Source: Variovorax paradoxus NBRC 15149
GTDB taxonomy: Bacteria > Pseudomonadota > Gammaproteobacteria > Burkholderiales > Burkholderiaceae_C
Length of the DNA stretch: 64,000 nucleotides
Reading direction: 5' to 3'
Assembly (NCBI RefSeq): GCF_001591365.1
Contig: NZ_BCUT01000001.1
Location: forward strand, 1,612,001 to 1,676,000
In this document: positions 1 through 7,140 of the stretch, piece after piece
Position numbering within the stretch: the first letter of the stretch is position 1
Layout: each line of letters begins with the position of its first letter
Made by a program: the position numbers and the translations under genes
The notes under the pieces: model-generated
Told to the model about the DNA's origin: nothing
The model's input: the letters and a program-made list of their open reading frames with translations, nothing else
Database searches by the model: none

Positions 1-639
1 CAGGAAGGCTTCCATCACTTCCTTGCCCTTGGCGCGCGTGAAGTCGCCGGTCTGCGAGCGCAGGATCTTGAACTTGGGGTCGGCCTTGATGATTTCCTCG
101 AAGCCCTTCTTGCGGTCGATGGCCGGCGCCGAGCCCACGGTGCCCTGCAGCTCGACGATGTTCACCTCGCCCTTCTGGTCCTTCATCTTCTCGACCAGCC
201 AGCGGCCCGCCTTGCGGCCTTCCTCGACGAAGTCGGAGCCCATGAAGGTCACGTAGAGCGAGTCGTCCTTGGTGTTCACCGAGCGGTCGGTCAGCACCAC
301 CGGGATCTTGGCGGCCTTGGCTTCGCGCAGCACGGTCTCCCAGCCCGATTCGACCACCGGCGAGAAGGCGATCACGTCCACCTTCTGCGCGATGAACGAG
401 CGGATCGCCTTGATCTGGTTTTCCTGCTTCTGCTGCGCGTCGGAGAACTTGAGCTCGATGCCGGCTTCCTTGGCCGAGGCCTTGATCGACTCGGTGTTGG
501 CGGTGCGCCATTCGCTCTCGGCGCCCACCTGGCTGAAGCCGAGCACGATCTTCTTCTGCGCCAGCGCGGTGGCGGGCAGGAGCCCGCCGAGCGAGGCGGC
601 GGCGAGTGCGATATTGAGGGTGCGGCGATTGAGTTTCAT
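1..639 (-). CDS. ytfQ: YtfQ-like sugar ABC transporter substrate-binding protein (3' part outside window)
   Basis: Periplasmic binding component of a sugar ABC importer of the galactofuranose/ribose type. The 213 visible residues begin with a Sec signal peptide (MKLNRR, then a hydrophobic run, cleavage expected after ALA at residue 27). The mature part follows E. coli YtfQ closely: GFSQVGAESEWR, QQKQENQIKAIRSFIAQKV, VELQGTVGSAPAIDRKKGF and SQTGDFTRAKGKEVMEAF. A GGAG ribosome binding site lies just upstream of the ATG. The C-terminal third runs off the left edge, where the permease and ATPase genes are expected. It sits beside sugar-oxidising enzymes, so it probably supplies their substrate. 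The exact sugar cannot be read from the sequence. Confidence 0.9.
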   Translation of the reverse strand, partial: MKLNRRTLNIALAAASLGGLLPATALAQKKIVLGFSQVGAESEWRTANTESIKASAKEAGIELKFSDAQQKQENQIKAIRSFIAQKVDVIAFSPVVESGWETVLREAKAAKIPVVLTDRSVNTKDDSLYVTFMGSDFVEEGRKAGRWLVEKMKDQKGEVNIVELQGTVGSAPAIDRKKGFEEIIKADPKFKILRSQTGDFTRAKGKEVMEAFL

Positions 640-700
640 TGGAATGTCTCCTTCTTTCTGAGTGCTATGTTTGCTTGCTGATGAAAACCGTCCGTGGTGG

Positions 701-2152
701 TCAGGCCAGCATGTAGCCGGTCTTGACCGTCGTGTAGAACTCCGCGGCATGGCGCCCTTGTTCGCGCGGCCCGTAGCCCGACCCCTTGCGCCCGCCGAAG
801 GGCGCGTGGAAGTCCACGCCCGCCGTCGGCAGGTTGACCATCGTCATGCCGACTTCGGCATGGCGCCTGAAATGCATCGCGTGCTTGAGCGAATTGGTGC
901 AGATGCCCGCGCTCAGGCCCGAAGGCGTGTCGTTGCACAGCGCCAGCGCCTCGTCGTAGTCGGCCGCGCGCAGCACGCAGGCCAGCGGGCCGAAGATTTC
1001 CTCGCGCGCGATGCGGTGCCCGGGCTGGGCCAGGAACAGCGCGGGGCTCATGTAGTGGCCGGCCGTGGCGCGCTGGAGCGGCTCGCCGCCCCACACATGC
1101 TCAGCGCCCTCTTCGCGCGCAATGCCGACCCAGGCCAGGCTGCGCGCGAGGCGCTCTTCATCGACCAGCGGCCCGACGTCGACGCCGCGTTCGAGCGCAT
1201 GGCCGATCTTCAGCGCCTTGAGCCGCTCGCGAAGCCGCGAGACGAAGGCATCGTGCACCGCGGCCTCGACGATCAGCCGGCTCGACGCCGTGCAGCGCTG
1301 GCCGTTGGAAAAATAGGCGCCCTGCACCGCGCAGTCGACCGCGTGGTCGATGTCGGCATCGGCCAGCACCACGAGCGCGTTCTTGCCGCCCATCTCGAGC
1401 TGCACCTTGGCGCGCCGCGCGGCGGCCGCCTGCAGGATGCGTTCGCCGTTGCGCGCCGAGCCGGTGAAGCTCAGGGCATCGACCAGCGGGCTGTCGACCA
1501 GCGCCTGGCCGGCTTCGCGGCCGCTGCCCATCACGAGGTTGAACACGCCCGCGGGCAGTGCCGCGCGGCTGATGATCTCGGCCAGCGTCCAGCCGCAGGC
1601 CGGCACCAGCTCGGCCGGCTTGAACACCACGCAGTTGCCGTGCGCGAGCGCCGGTGCAATCTTGGTGGCCGGCACCGCGAGCGGCGAATTCCACGGCGTG
1701 ATGAGCCCGGCCACGCCCACCGGCTCGCGCGTGACGTCGACCTGCACGCCCGCGCGCAGCGAGGCCATGTTCTCGCCGCCGCCGCGCAGTGCCTCGCCCG
1801 CGAAGAACTTGAACACCTGCCCCGCGCGCGCCGCCTCGGCCACGGCCTCGGGCAGGGTCTTGCCAACCTCGCGCGCCAGCAGCAGGCCCAGCTCGTCCTT
1901 GCGCGCCAGGAGTTCGGTGCCGATGCGGTCGAGCACGTCGGCCCGGCGCTGCGGCGTGCTGTGGCTCCAGTGGGAAAAGGCATCGGCGGCTGCGCGGATC
2001 GCGGACTCCACCTGGCGGCGATCGGCCCGTGCGTATTCGGCCACCACTTCGCTGGTGTCCGAAGGATTGGCGCTCACACCGGTGGTCGCGCTGGTTTCCC
2101 AGCGGCCGTTGATGTATTGCCGCACGTTCTGATGGATCTCGCCGTGAATCAC
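701..2152 (-). CDS. NAD(P)+-dependent aldehyde dehydrogenase, possibly alpha-ketoglutaric semialdehyde dehydrogenase
   Basis: Aldehyde dehydrogenase superfamily, 483 residues, the usual length. Visible signatures are PWN at 153-155 (oxyanion Asn), LEMGGKN with the general base Glu253, and GQRCTAS with the catalytic Cys287; EEIFGP and PFGG follow towards the C terminus. It begins with GTG; no upstream ATG is in frame. It lies 61 bp upstream of ytfQ on the same strand and is probably co-transcribed with it. In non-phosphorylative pentose and sugar-acid pathways an enzyme of this family oxidises 2-oxoglutarate semialdehyde to 2-oxoglutarate. That role fits the neighbouring dehydrogenase and lactonase but is inferred from context; lactaldehyde or another aldehyde is possible. 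Confidence 0.88.
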   Translation of the reverse strand: MIHGEIHQNVRQYINGRWETSATTGVSANPSDTSEVVAEYARADRRQVESAIRAAADAFSHWSHSTPQRRADVLDRIGTELLARKDELGLLLAREVGKTLPEAVAEAARAGQVFKFFAGEALRGGGENMASLRAGVQVDVTREPVGVAGLITPWNSPLAVPATKIAPALAHGNCVVFKPAELVPACGWTLAEIISRAALPAGVFNLVMGSGREAGQALVDSPLVDALSFTGSARNGERILQAAAARRAKVQLEMGGKNALVVLADADIDHAVDCAVQGAYFSNGQRCTASSRLIVEAAVHDAFVSRLRERLKALKIGHALERGVDVGPLVDEERLARSLAWVGIAREEGAEHVWGGEPLQRATAGHYMSPALFLAQPGHRIAREEIFGPLACVLRAADYDEALALCNDTPSGLSAGICTNSLKHAMHFRRHAEVGMTMVNLPTAGVDFHAPFGGRKGSGYGPREQGRHAAEFYTTVKTGYMLA

Positions 2153-2308
2153 CTGCGCGCCAACCTTGTCTCTGGTTTTGGAAGTGCGGCGAGTCTATGA
2201 ACAGAATTGATATCAATCCAATCATTTTTTCGACAAAATGCATATCAATCGCTGGATTCTGGAAAACCCTCTGATCACAAAGCTTTAACAAACAACAACC
2301 CACGAGAC
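2153..2308. promoter_or_regulatory. divergent promoter region with TTGATATCAA palindrome
   Basis: The intergenic region between the aldehyde dehydrogenase (left) and the LysR gene (right) is AT-rich against its surroundings. It holds a 12-bp palindrome ATTGATATCAAT at 2206-2217 and a further half-site ATATCAAT at 2242-2249. The same TATCAA/TTGATA words recur in the next divergent region of this cluster (4084-4138), so a shared regulator, plausibly the adjacent LysR protein, may bind both. No sigma-70 promoter is assigned with confidence. Confidence 0.5.
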
Positions 2309-3268
2309 ATGACCAACTACAACCATTGGTTCATCCGCGCCCGCCTCAAGACGCGGCAGCTGCTCCTGCTGGTGGCGCTGGCGGAGGAAGGCAACATCCA
2401 CCGCGCGGCCCAGGTGCTCAACATGACCCAGCCAGCGGCCTCCAAGCTGCTGAAGGACCTGGAAGACGTGCTGGAGGTGCCGCTGTTCGACCGGCTGCCG
2501 CGCGGCATGCGGCCCACCTGGTACGGCGAAACCATGATCCGCCATGCCCGCGTGGCGCTGGCCAGCCTGAACCAGGCGCACGACGAACTCACCGCGCTCA
2601 AGGCCGGCCGCTTCGGCCAGGTGGGCGTGGGCGCCATCACCGCGCCCGGCCTCACGCTGATGCCGCCCGCGGTAGCGATGGTGAAGCGCGAGCAGCCCGA
2701 CCTGCGCGTGTCGCTCGAGATCGAAACGAGTGCGGTGCTGATCGAGCGGCTCGAGCAGGGCAAGCTCGACATCCTGGTGGCGCGGCTCTTCGCCGAGCAC
2801 GACAAGTCGCAGCTGCGCTACGAAGCGCTGGCCGAGGAGCCGGTGTGCGCGCTGGTGCGCCCGGGCCATCCGCTCCTGGGCGTGAGCGGCCTCACGCTGC
2901 GCGACGTGGTGGGCGCCGGCTGGATCGTGCCGCCCGCGGGCAGCGTGCTGCGCCACCGCTTCGAACTGATGTTCCAGGAGGAGGGCCTGGTGCCGCCGAA
3001 CAACATCATCGAGAGCTCGGCCCTGCTCTTCATCACGCGCATGCTGCAGCAGAGCGACATGGTGGCCGTGCTCGCGACCGACGTGGCGCGCTACTACGCC
3101 GCGCACGGCATCGTGTCGCTGCTGCCGCTGGACATGCCCTGCCACATGGACGCCTTCGGCATCATCACGCGCACCGACCGGCTGCTGTCGCCGGCGGCCA
3201 AGGTGATGATGAAGGCGCTGAAGACCGCGAGCCTGAGCGTCTACGGCCGCAAACTTGAAATGGACTGA
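2309..3268 (+). CDS. LysR-family regulator, GbpR-like (sugar catabolism)
   Basis: LysR-type transcriptional regulator of 319 residues. The winged HTH spans about residues 14-73 (RQLLLLVALAEEGNIHRAAQ, MTQPAASKLLKDLE, LFDRLPRG), followed by an effector-binding domain. The MTQPAASKLLKDLE recognition helix is typical of the GbpR (galactose-binding protein regulator) branch, which controls sugar-binding protein and sugar oxidation genes. The ATG at 2309 is chosen because the family normally starts shortly before the HTH; an in-frame ATG at 2207 would add an atypical 34-residue tail and overlap the palindrome. It is divergent from the aldehyde dehydrogenase/ytfQ pair and its stop codon abuts the stop of the convergent SDR gene. 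Confidence 0.9.
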   Translation: MTNYNHWFIRARLKTRQLLLLVALAEEGNIHRAAQVLNMTQPAASKLLKDLEDVLEVPLFDRLPRGMRPTWYGETMIRHARVALASLNQAHDELTALKAGRFGQVGVGAITAPGLTLMPPAVAMVKREQPDLRVSLEIETSAVLIERLEQGKLDILVARLFAEHDKSQLRYEALAEEPVCALVRPGHPLLGVSGLTLRDVVGAGWIVPPAGSVLRHRFELMFQEEGLVPPNNIIESSALLFITRMLQQSDMVAVLATDVARYYAAHGIVSLLPLDMPCHMDAFGIITRTDRLLSPAAKVMMKALKTASLSVYGRKLEMD

Positions 3269-4045
3269 TCAGGTCCAGCCCGCGTCCACGGTGAACTCCT
3301 GCGCGGTGCACATCCTGGCGTCGTCCGACGCGAGGAACAGCACCATGCGCGCGATGTCCTCGGGCATCAGCTTGTCGGGCAGGCACTGGTTGCGCTTGAG
3401 CGATTGCTCGCCTTCGTCGTCGAGCCAGAGCTGCACCTGCCGCTCGGTCATCACCCAGCCGGGCGACACGGTGTTGATGCGGATGCGGTCACGGCCCAGT
3501 TCCACTGCGAGGCCGCGCGTGAGGCCGTTGACCGAGGACTTGGCAATTGCGTAGCAGGGGTAGCCCGAGCCCTTGGTCTGCCAGCCCGTGGAGCCCAGGT
3601 TGATGACCGAGCCGAAGCCCAGCCGCCGCATGCCCGGCACCACCGACTGGATCGCGAACAGCGCGGGCCGCTCGTTGATGGCCATGCGGTTGTCGTAGTA
3701 GTCGGGCGTGACCGATTCGAGCGTGTGGCGGTCGTCGCTTGCCACGTTGTTGACCAGCACCGCAAAGTCGCCGAGCTCGGCGGCCGCGTCGGCAATGGCT
3801 TTTTGCAGCGCGCCGATGTCGCGCACGTCGCAAGCGCGCCACCATGGCGCGGCATGGCCTTCTTGCGCGATGCGCTGGGCGAGCGCGGCGCTGGCGCCTT
3901 CGGCAATGTCGACGAAGGCCACGCGTGCGCCCTGCGCGGCGAACGCGGCCACCATGGCCGCGCCAATGCCGCTGCCGCCGCCGGTGACGAACACCGTGCG
4001 GCCCTTCAGGCTGGGATGGATCGAAAGCTGCGGGGAATCCTTCAA
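3269..4045 (-). CDS. SDR-family sugar dehydrogenase (galactose/arabinose 1-dehydrogenase-like)
   Basis: Classical short-chain dehydrogenase of 258 residues. The nucleotide-binding TGGGSGIG is at 21-28, acidic Asp46 follows beta-2 (favouring NAD+), NNVA replaces the usual NNAG near 99-102, and the catalytic triad is Ser152, Tyr165 and Lys169 (YAIAK). The C-terminal FTVDAGW is typical of the family. It begins with TTG at 4045; a GGAGA ribosome binding site nine bases upstream supports this rare start and there is no ATG alternative. The divergent lactonase and convergent GbpR-like regulator suggest that it oxidises an aldose at C1 to the lactone. Substrate specificity is inferred from context only. 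Confidence 0.85.
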   Translation of the reverse strand: MKDSPQLSIHPSLKGRTVFVTGGGSGIGAAMVAAFAAQGARVAFVDIAEGASAALAQRIAQEGHAAPWWRACDVRDIGALQKAIADAAAELGDFAVLVNNVASDDRHTLESVTPDYYDNRMAINERPALFAIQSVVPGMRRLGFGSVINLGSTGWQTKGSGYPCYAIAKSSVNGLTRGLAVELGRDRIRINTVSPGWVMTERQVQLWLDDEGEQSLKRNQCLPDKLMPEDIARMVLFLASDDARMCTAQEFTVDAGWT

Positions 4046-4083
4046 GATGCGTGTCTCCAGAGAGCTGGCGGTGACATTGCAAA

Positions 4084-4138
4084 ATCAATATCACTTGATG
4101 CCAAATAGTTTGGTTTCTATTATCAATATGCCTTGATA
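4084..4138. promoter_or_regulatory. two copies of ATCAA-N6-TTGAT operator-like repeat
   Basis: The 137-bp gap between the divergent SDR and lactonase genes carries two inverted repeats of the same design. One is ATCAATATCACTTGAT at 4084-4099 and the other TATCAATATGCCTTGATA at 4121-4138. Each is ATCAA and TTGAT with a 6-bp spacer, and their centres are 38 bp apart. Paired dyads between divergent catabolic genes fit binding by a dimeric or tetrameric LysR regulator, most likely the adjacent GbpR-like protein. Confidence 0.55.
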
Positions 4139-4182
4139 CGATCCGCCGCGTCAAGGACAGAGACAACAAAGGCGCAAAACAA

Positions 4183-5121
4183 ATGACCCAGACCGGCCGC
4201 ACCGCATCCACTCCCACGCCCCTTGGCGTGCCATCGATCCTCGGCCAGCCCGAGTGCCTGTGGCCCGCGGGCGCCACGCTCGGCGAGGGCACGCTGTGGT
4301 CGCCGCGCGAACGGGCGCTCTACTGGATCGACATCCTCGAAAGCCGCCTGTACCGGCTCGACCCGGCCAGCGGCGCGCGGCGCAGCTGGCAGTTCGACGA
4401 GGAGATCACCGCGCTGGCCGAGCGCGCCAACGCGCCGGGGCTGATCGTCACCATGCGCCGCGGCTTCGCCTTGTTCGATCCCGCGGTGGATGCGGCGCCG
4501 CGCTACCTGCACCAGCCCGAGCCCGACCGGCCCGGCAACCGCTTCAACGACGGCAAGTGCGACCGCCAGGGCCGCTTCTGGGGCGGCACCATGGACTTCG
4601 ACTGCGTGGCACCGACCGGCGCGCTCTACCGCTTCGACGCCGACGGCCGCTGCACGCGCCACGACGACGGCTTTGCCGTGACCAACGGGCCGACCTGGTC
4701 GCTCGACGAACGCACGATGTACTTCAATGCCACGGTGGAAGGCTGCGTCTATGCCTACGACTTCGACAGCGCAGCCGGCACGGTGGGCAACAAGCGGGTG
4801 TGGCTTCGCTTTGCCGAGGGCGATGGCCTGCCCGACGGCATGACGACCGACGCGGCCGGCCGCCTCTGGATCGCGCGCTGGGGCGGCCACTGCGTGAGCT
4901 GCCACGACCCGCTGAGCGGCGCCGAGCTGTGCCGCATCGAACTGCCCGCAAGCAACGTCACGGACTGCGCCTTCGGCGGCGAGGACCTGTGCACGCTCTA
5001 CATCAGCACCGCGCGCAGCGGGCTCACGGCCGAACAGCTCGAGGCCGAGCCGCTGGCCGGCGGGTTGTTCGCGGTGCGCATCGGCAGCCCCGGCCTGCTT
5101 GCGGCCGAGTTCGGGGGCTAG
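4183..5121 (+). CDS. SMP-30/gluconolactonase-family sugar lactonase
   Basis: Six-bladed propeller lactonase of 312 residues, which would hydrolyse an aldonolactone to the aldonate after the dehydrogenase step. Family signatures are LGEGTLW with the metal-ligand Glu, YWIDIL, NRFNDGKCDRQGRFW (metal-site Asn and Asp region), NGPTWSLDERTMYF and DGMTTDAAGRLWIARWGG. It is divergent from the SDR gene and its stop overlaps that of the convergent epimerase by a few bases (GGCTAGGCC). Together with the dehydrogenase and the semialdehyde dehydrogenase it supports an oxidative, non-phosphorylative sugar route. The sugar-acid dehydratase such a route needs is not in this window. Confidence 0.88.
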   Translation: MTQTGRTASTPTPLGVPSILGQPECLWPAGATLGEGTLWSPRERALYWIDILESRLYRLDPASGARRSWQFDEEITALAERANAPGLIVTMRRGFALFDPAVDAAPRYLHQPEPDRPGNRFNDGKCDRQGRFWGGTMDFDCVAPTGALYRFDADGRCTRHDDGFAVTNGPTWSLDERTMYFNATVEGCVYAYDFDSAAGTVGNKRVWLRFAEGDGLPDGMTTDAAGRLWIARWGGHCVSCHDPLSGAELCRIELPASNVTDCAFGGEDLCTLYISTARSGLTAEQLEAEPLAGGLFAVRIGSPGLLAAEFGG

Positions 5122-6191
5122 GCCAGTGTGCCGAAGCGGTGCAGCGTGCTGCTGCTGAACACTTCGCCCGGCCGCAGCACCGTCGAAGGAAAGTCCGGCT
5201 GGTTCGGCGAATCGGGATAGTGCTGCGTTTCCAGGCACAACCCGGCGCCGCGCCGCAAGCTCTCGCCATCGGCGCCGCGCAGGCTGCCGTCGAGGAAGTT
5301 GCCCGAATAGAACTGCACCGCCGGCTCGGTCGTGTGCACCTCCATCACGCGCCCTGACGGCGGGTGCTCGAGCCGCGCCGCCAGCGCCAGGCCGGCGGGC
5401 TCGCGGTCGAGCACCCAGTTGTGGTCGTAGCCGCCGGCGACGCGCAATTGCTCGTGCGGCGCATCGATGCGCTCGCCGACCGGCGTGGCCGCGCGGAAGT
5501 CGAATGGCGTTCCGGCCACCGGCGCAAGGCCGAGCGGAATCAGGCCTGCATCCACGGGGCAGTAGCGGCTCGCGGGAATGGTGAGCCGATGGTCCAGCAC
5601 CGCGCCCTCGCCCGCCAGGTTGAAGTAGTCGTGGTGGCTCAGGTTCAGCACCGTGGGCCGGTCGGTCACGGCGCGGTAGTCGATGCGCCAGGTGTTCTCG
5701 CGGGTGCTGAGCGCGTAGCGCACCGTCAGTTGCACTTCGCCCGGAAAGCCTTCTTCGCCATCGGCGCTGGTGTAGCGAAGCTCGATGGCGATTTCCTCGC
5801 CCGCCGCGCCGTCCGCCGGCACCGGCTCGATCTGCCAGAAGCGCGTGCCGAAGCCCCGGTGCCCGCCGTGCAGCGAGTTGGCGCCGTTGTTCAGCGGGAG
5901 CTGGTGCTGGGCGCCATCGAGCGTGAAGCGCCCACCCGCGATCCGGTTCGCATAGCGCCCGACGATGGTGCCCAGGTGCGGATGCGGGCCCAGGTAGTCC
6001 GCAAGGCTCGGCAGGCCGAGCACGATGTTGCCGCTGTGCCCATGCCGGTCGGGCACGTGCAATGCGGTGACGATGCCGCCATGGTTGATGGCACCCAGGC
6101 GCAGGCCCAGGCCGTTGTCCAGGGTGTATTCGGTCACGATGCGGCCGTCGGGCATGCGGCCGAATTCGCGGGTGGTGATGTTGCTGCTCAT
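5118..6191 (-). CDS. galM: aldose 1-epimerase (mutarotase)
   Basis: Aldose 1-epimerase of 357 residues, interconverting alpha and beta anomers of galactose or other aldoses. Landmarks are NHGGIVTALHVPDR, VGRYANRIAGGRF, NNGANSLHGG, SHHDYFNLAG (catalytic His region) and CLETQHYPDSPNQ, the C-terminal stretch with the catalytic Glu. Its ATG overlaps the stop codon of the upstream secreted hydrolase (ATGA), so the two are translationally coupled. A mutarotase suits the adjacent C1 dehydrogenase and lactonase, which act on one anomer. By operon position, however, it belongs to the transcript of the large CapA/Mur-ligase fusion gene, which is unusual. Confidence 0.92.
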   Translation of the reverse strand: MSSNITTREFGRMPDGRIVTEYTLDNGLGLRLGAINHGGIVTALHVPDRHGHSGNIVLGLPSLADYLGPHPHLGTIVGRYANRIAGGRFTLDGAQHQLPLNNGANSLHGGHRGFGTRFWQIEPVPADGAAGEEIAIELRYTSADGEEGFPGEVQLTVRYALSTRENTWRIDYRAVTDRPTVLNLSHHDYFNLAGEGAVLDHRLTIPASRYCPVDAGLIPLGLAPVAGTPFDFRAATPVGERIDAPHEQLRVAGGYDHNWVLDREPAGLALAARLEHPPSGRVMEVHTTEPAVQFYSGNFLDGSLRGADGESLRRGAGLCLETQHYPDSPNQPDFPSTVLRPGEVFSSSTLHRFGTLA

Positions 6192-7135
6192 TCGGTTGCT
6201 GGAGTTGGTGGAAAAAGCGCCTCGCGCGCGCACAGCGATGCGGTTTGCAGGCCGATGCCGTCCGTGAGGTCGTGGTGGGTGGGCGGCTCGGCCGCGTGGG
6301 TCTGCAGCTCGATGCGGTGGCCCGCCTGCGCCACCGCATCGGCAAAGCGCTGCTGCAGGGCGAAGGGCGTGTTCCGGTCGTCGCGGTTGCCGATCAGCAC
6401 GATGCGCCGCGACGGGTCGCGCACGATGCCGCCCACATGCTCGAGCGGATCGTAGAACTGCGCACTGCCGGTGGTGTCGGTCCGGCCGCCCCTCGACATG
6501 CCCAGCATGCGCGCGCGTTCGAGCAGGCCATAGGCGCCCGAAGTCAGCACCGCGCAGGCCACGCGCGTGCGGCCCATGGTGAGGAGCGCCGCGCCGGCCG
6601 TGGCACCGCCGCTGTGGCCCAGGATCACGATGCGCTGCAATTGGTGGCGCTGCATGAGCGCATCGAGCGCGGCGTCGAGGGCATGGAATTCCACGGGCTC
6701 GCGCCGCTTGCGATGGTCCCCCGACGAGCCGTAGGTGCCGGGCCGTGCCATGAAGATCCACGGCACGCCGGAGCGGTTGCGGCTGCGCTGCGCGTCGAGC
6801 GTGCGCAGCGCCGCGGTGTTGCCGGGGATGCGCGCGGGCGGCTGGTCCATCACGCCGTCGCGGTCGCCGGAGAACTGCACGATGGCCACGCGCGCGCCAT
6901 CGATCTCGTCGCTTGCGAAGTAGCGGATGCAGGCCGGCCCTTCGGCCGGCTGCACCCAGAGGTAGCCGCGCCGGTCGGGGCAGTTCGCGCGTACGGCAGG
7001 CTGGTTCCATTGCAGCGCCTGGTCTTTGGAGGCGGCCGGCACGCGCGGATCGGGGCCTGCGCGTTGTGCGCACGCCGCTTGCGCGAGCGCCAGCAGGAGC
7101 CACGCGAAGCGGGTGCACCGTCGCCATGCGCCCAT
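6188..7135 (-). CDS. secreted alpha/beta hydrolase with GHSGG nucleophile motif
   Basis: Predicted exported alpha/beta hydrolase of 315 residues. The N terminus (MGAWRRCTRF then LLLALAQAACAQ) is a signal peptide; a Cys follows AQAA, but the lipobox is poor, so SPase I cleavage is as likely as lipidation. The nucleophile elbow GHSGG lies at 173-177 (Ser175), with likely acid Asp252 or Asp253 (NRDDRNTPF) and base His287 or His288 (PTHHD). The start lies five bases after the stop of the fusion gene and the stop overlaps galM, making a three-gene unit. The substrate is unknown; an ester or peptide bond in whatever the fusion protein makes is a working guess. Confidence 0.72.
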   Translation of the reverse strand: MGAWRRCTRFAWLLLALAQAACAQRAGPDPRVPAASKDQALQWNQPAVRANCPDRRGYLWVQPAEGPACIRYFASDEIDGARVAIVQFSGDRDGVMDQPPARIPGNTAALRTLDAQRSRNRSGVPWIFMARPGTYGSSGDHRKRREPVEFHALDAALDALMQRHQLQRIVILGHSGGATAGAALLTMGRTRVACAVLTSGAYGLLERARMLGMSRGGRTDTTGSAQFYDPLEHVGGIVRDPSRRIVLIGNRDDRNTPFALQQRFADAVAQAGHRIELQTHAAEPPTHHDLTDGIGLQTASLCAREALFPPTPATE

Positions 7136-7140
7136 GGGTG

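Noticed and set aside
662..2200. A 512-codon plus-strand frame opposite the aldehyde dehydrogenase
   Set aside because: Composition is typical of an antisense shadow and the opposite strand has a complete aldehyde dehydrogenase with catalytic Glu and Cys.
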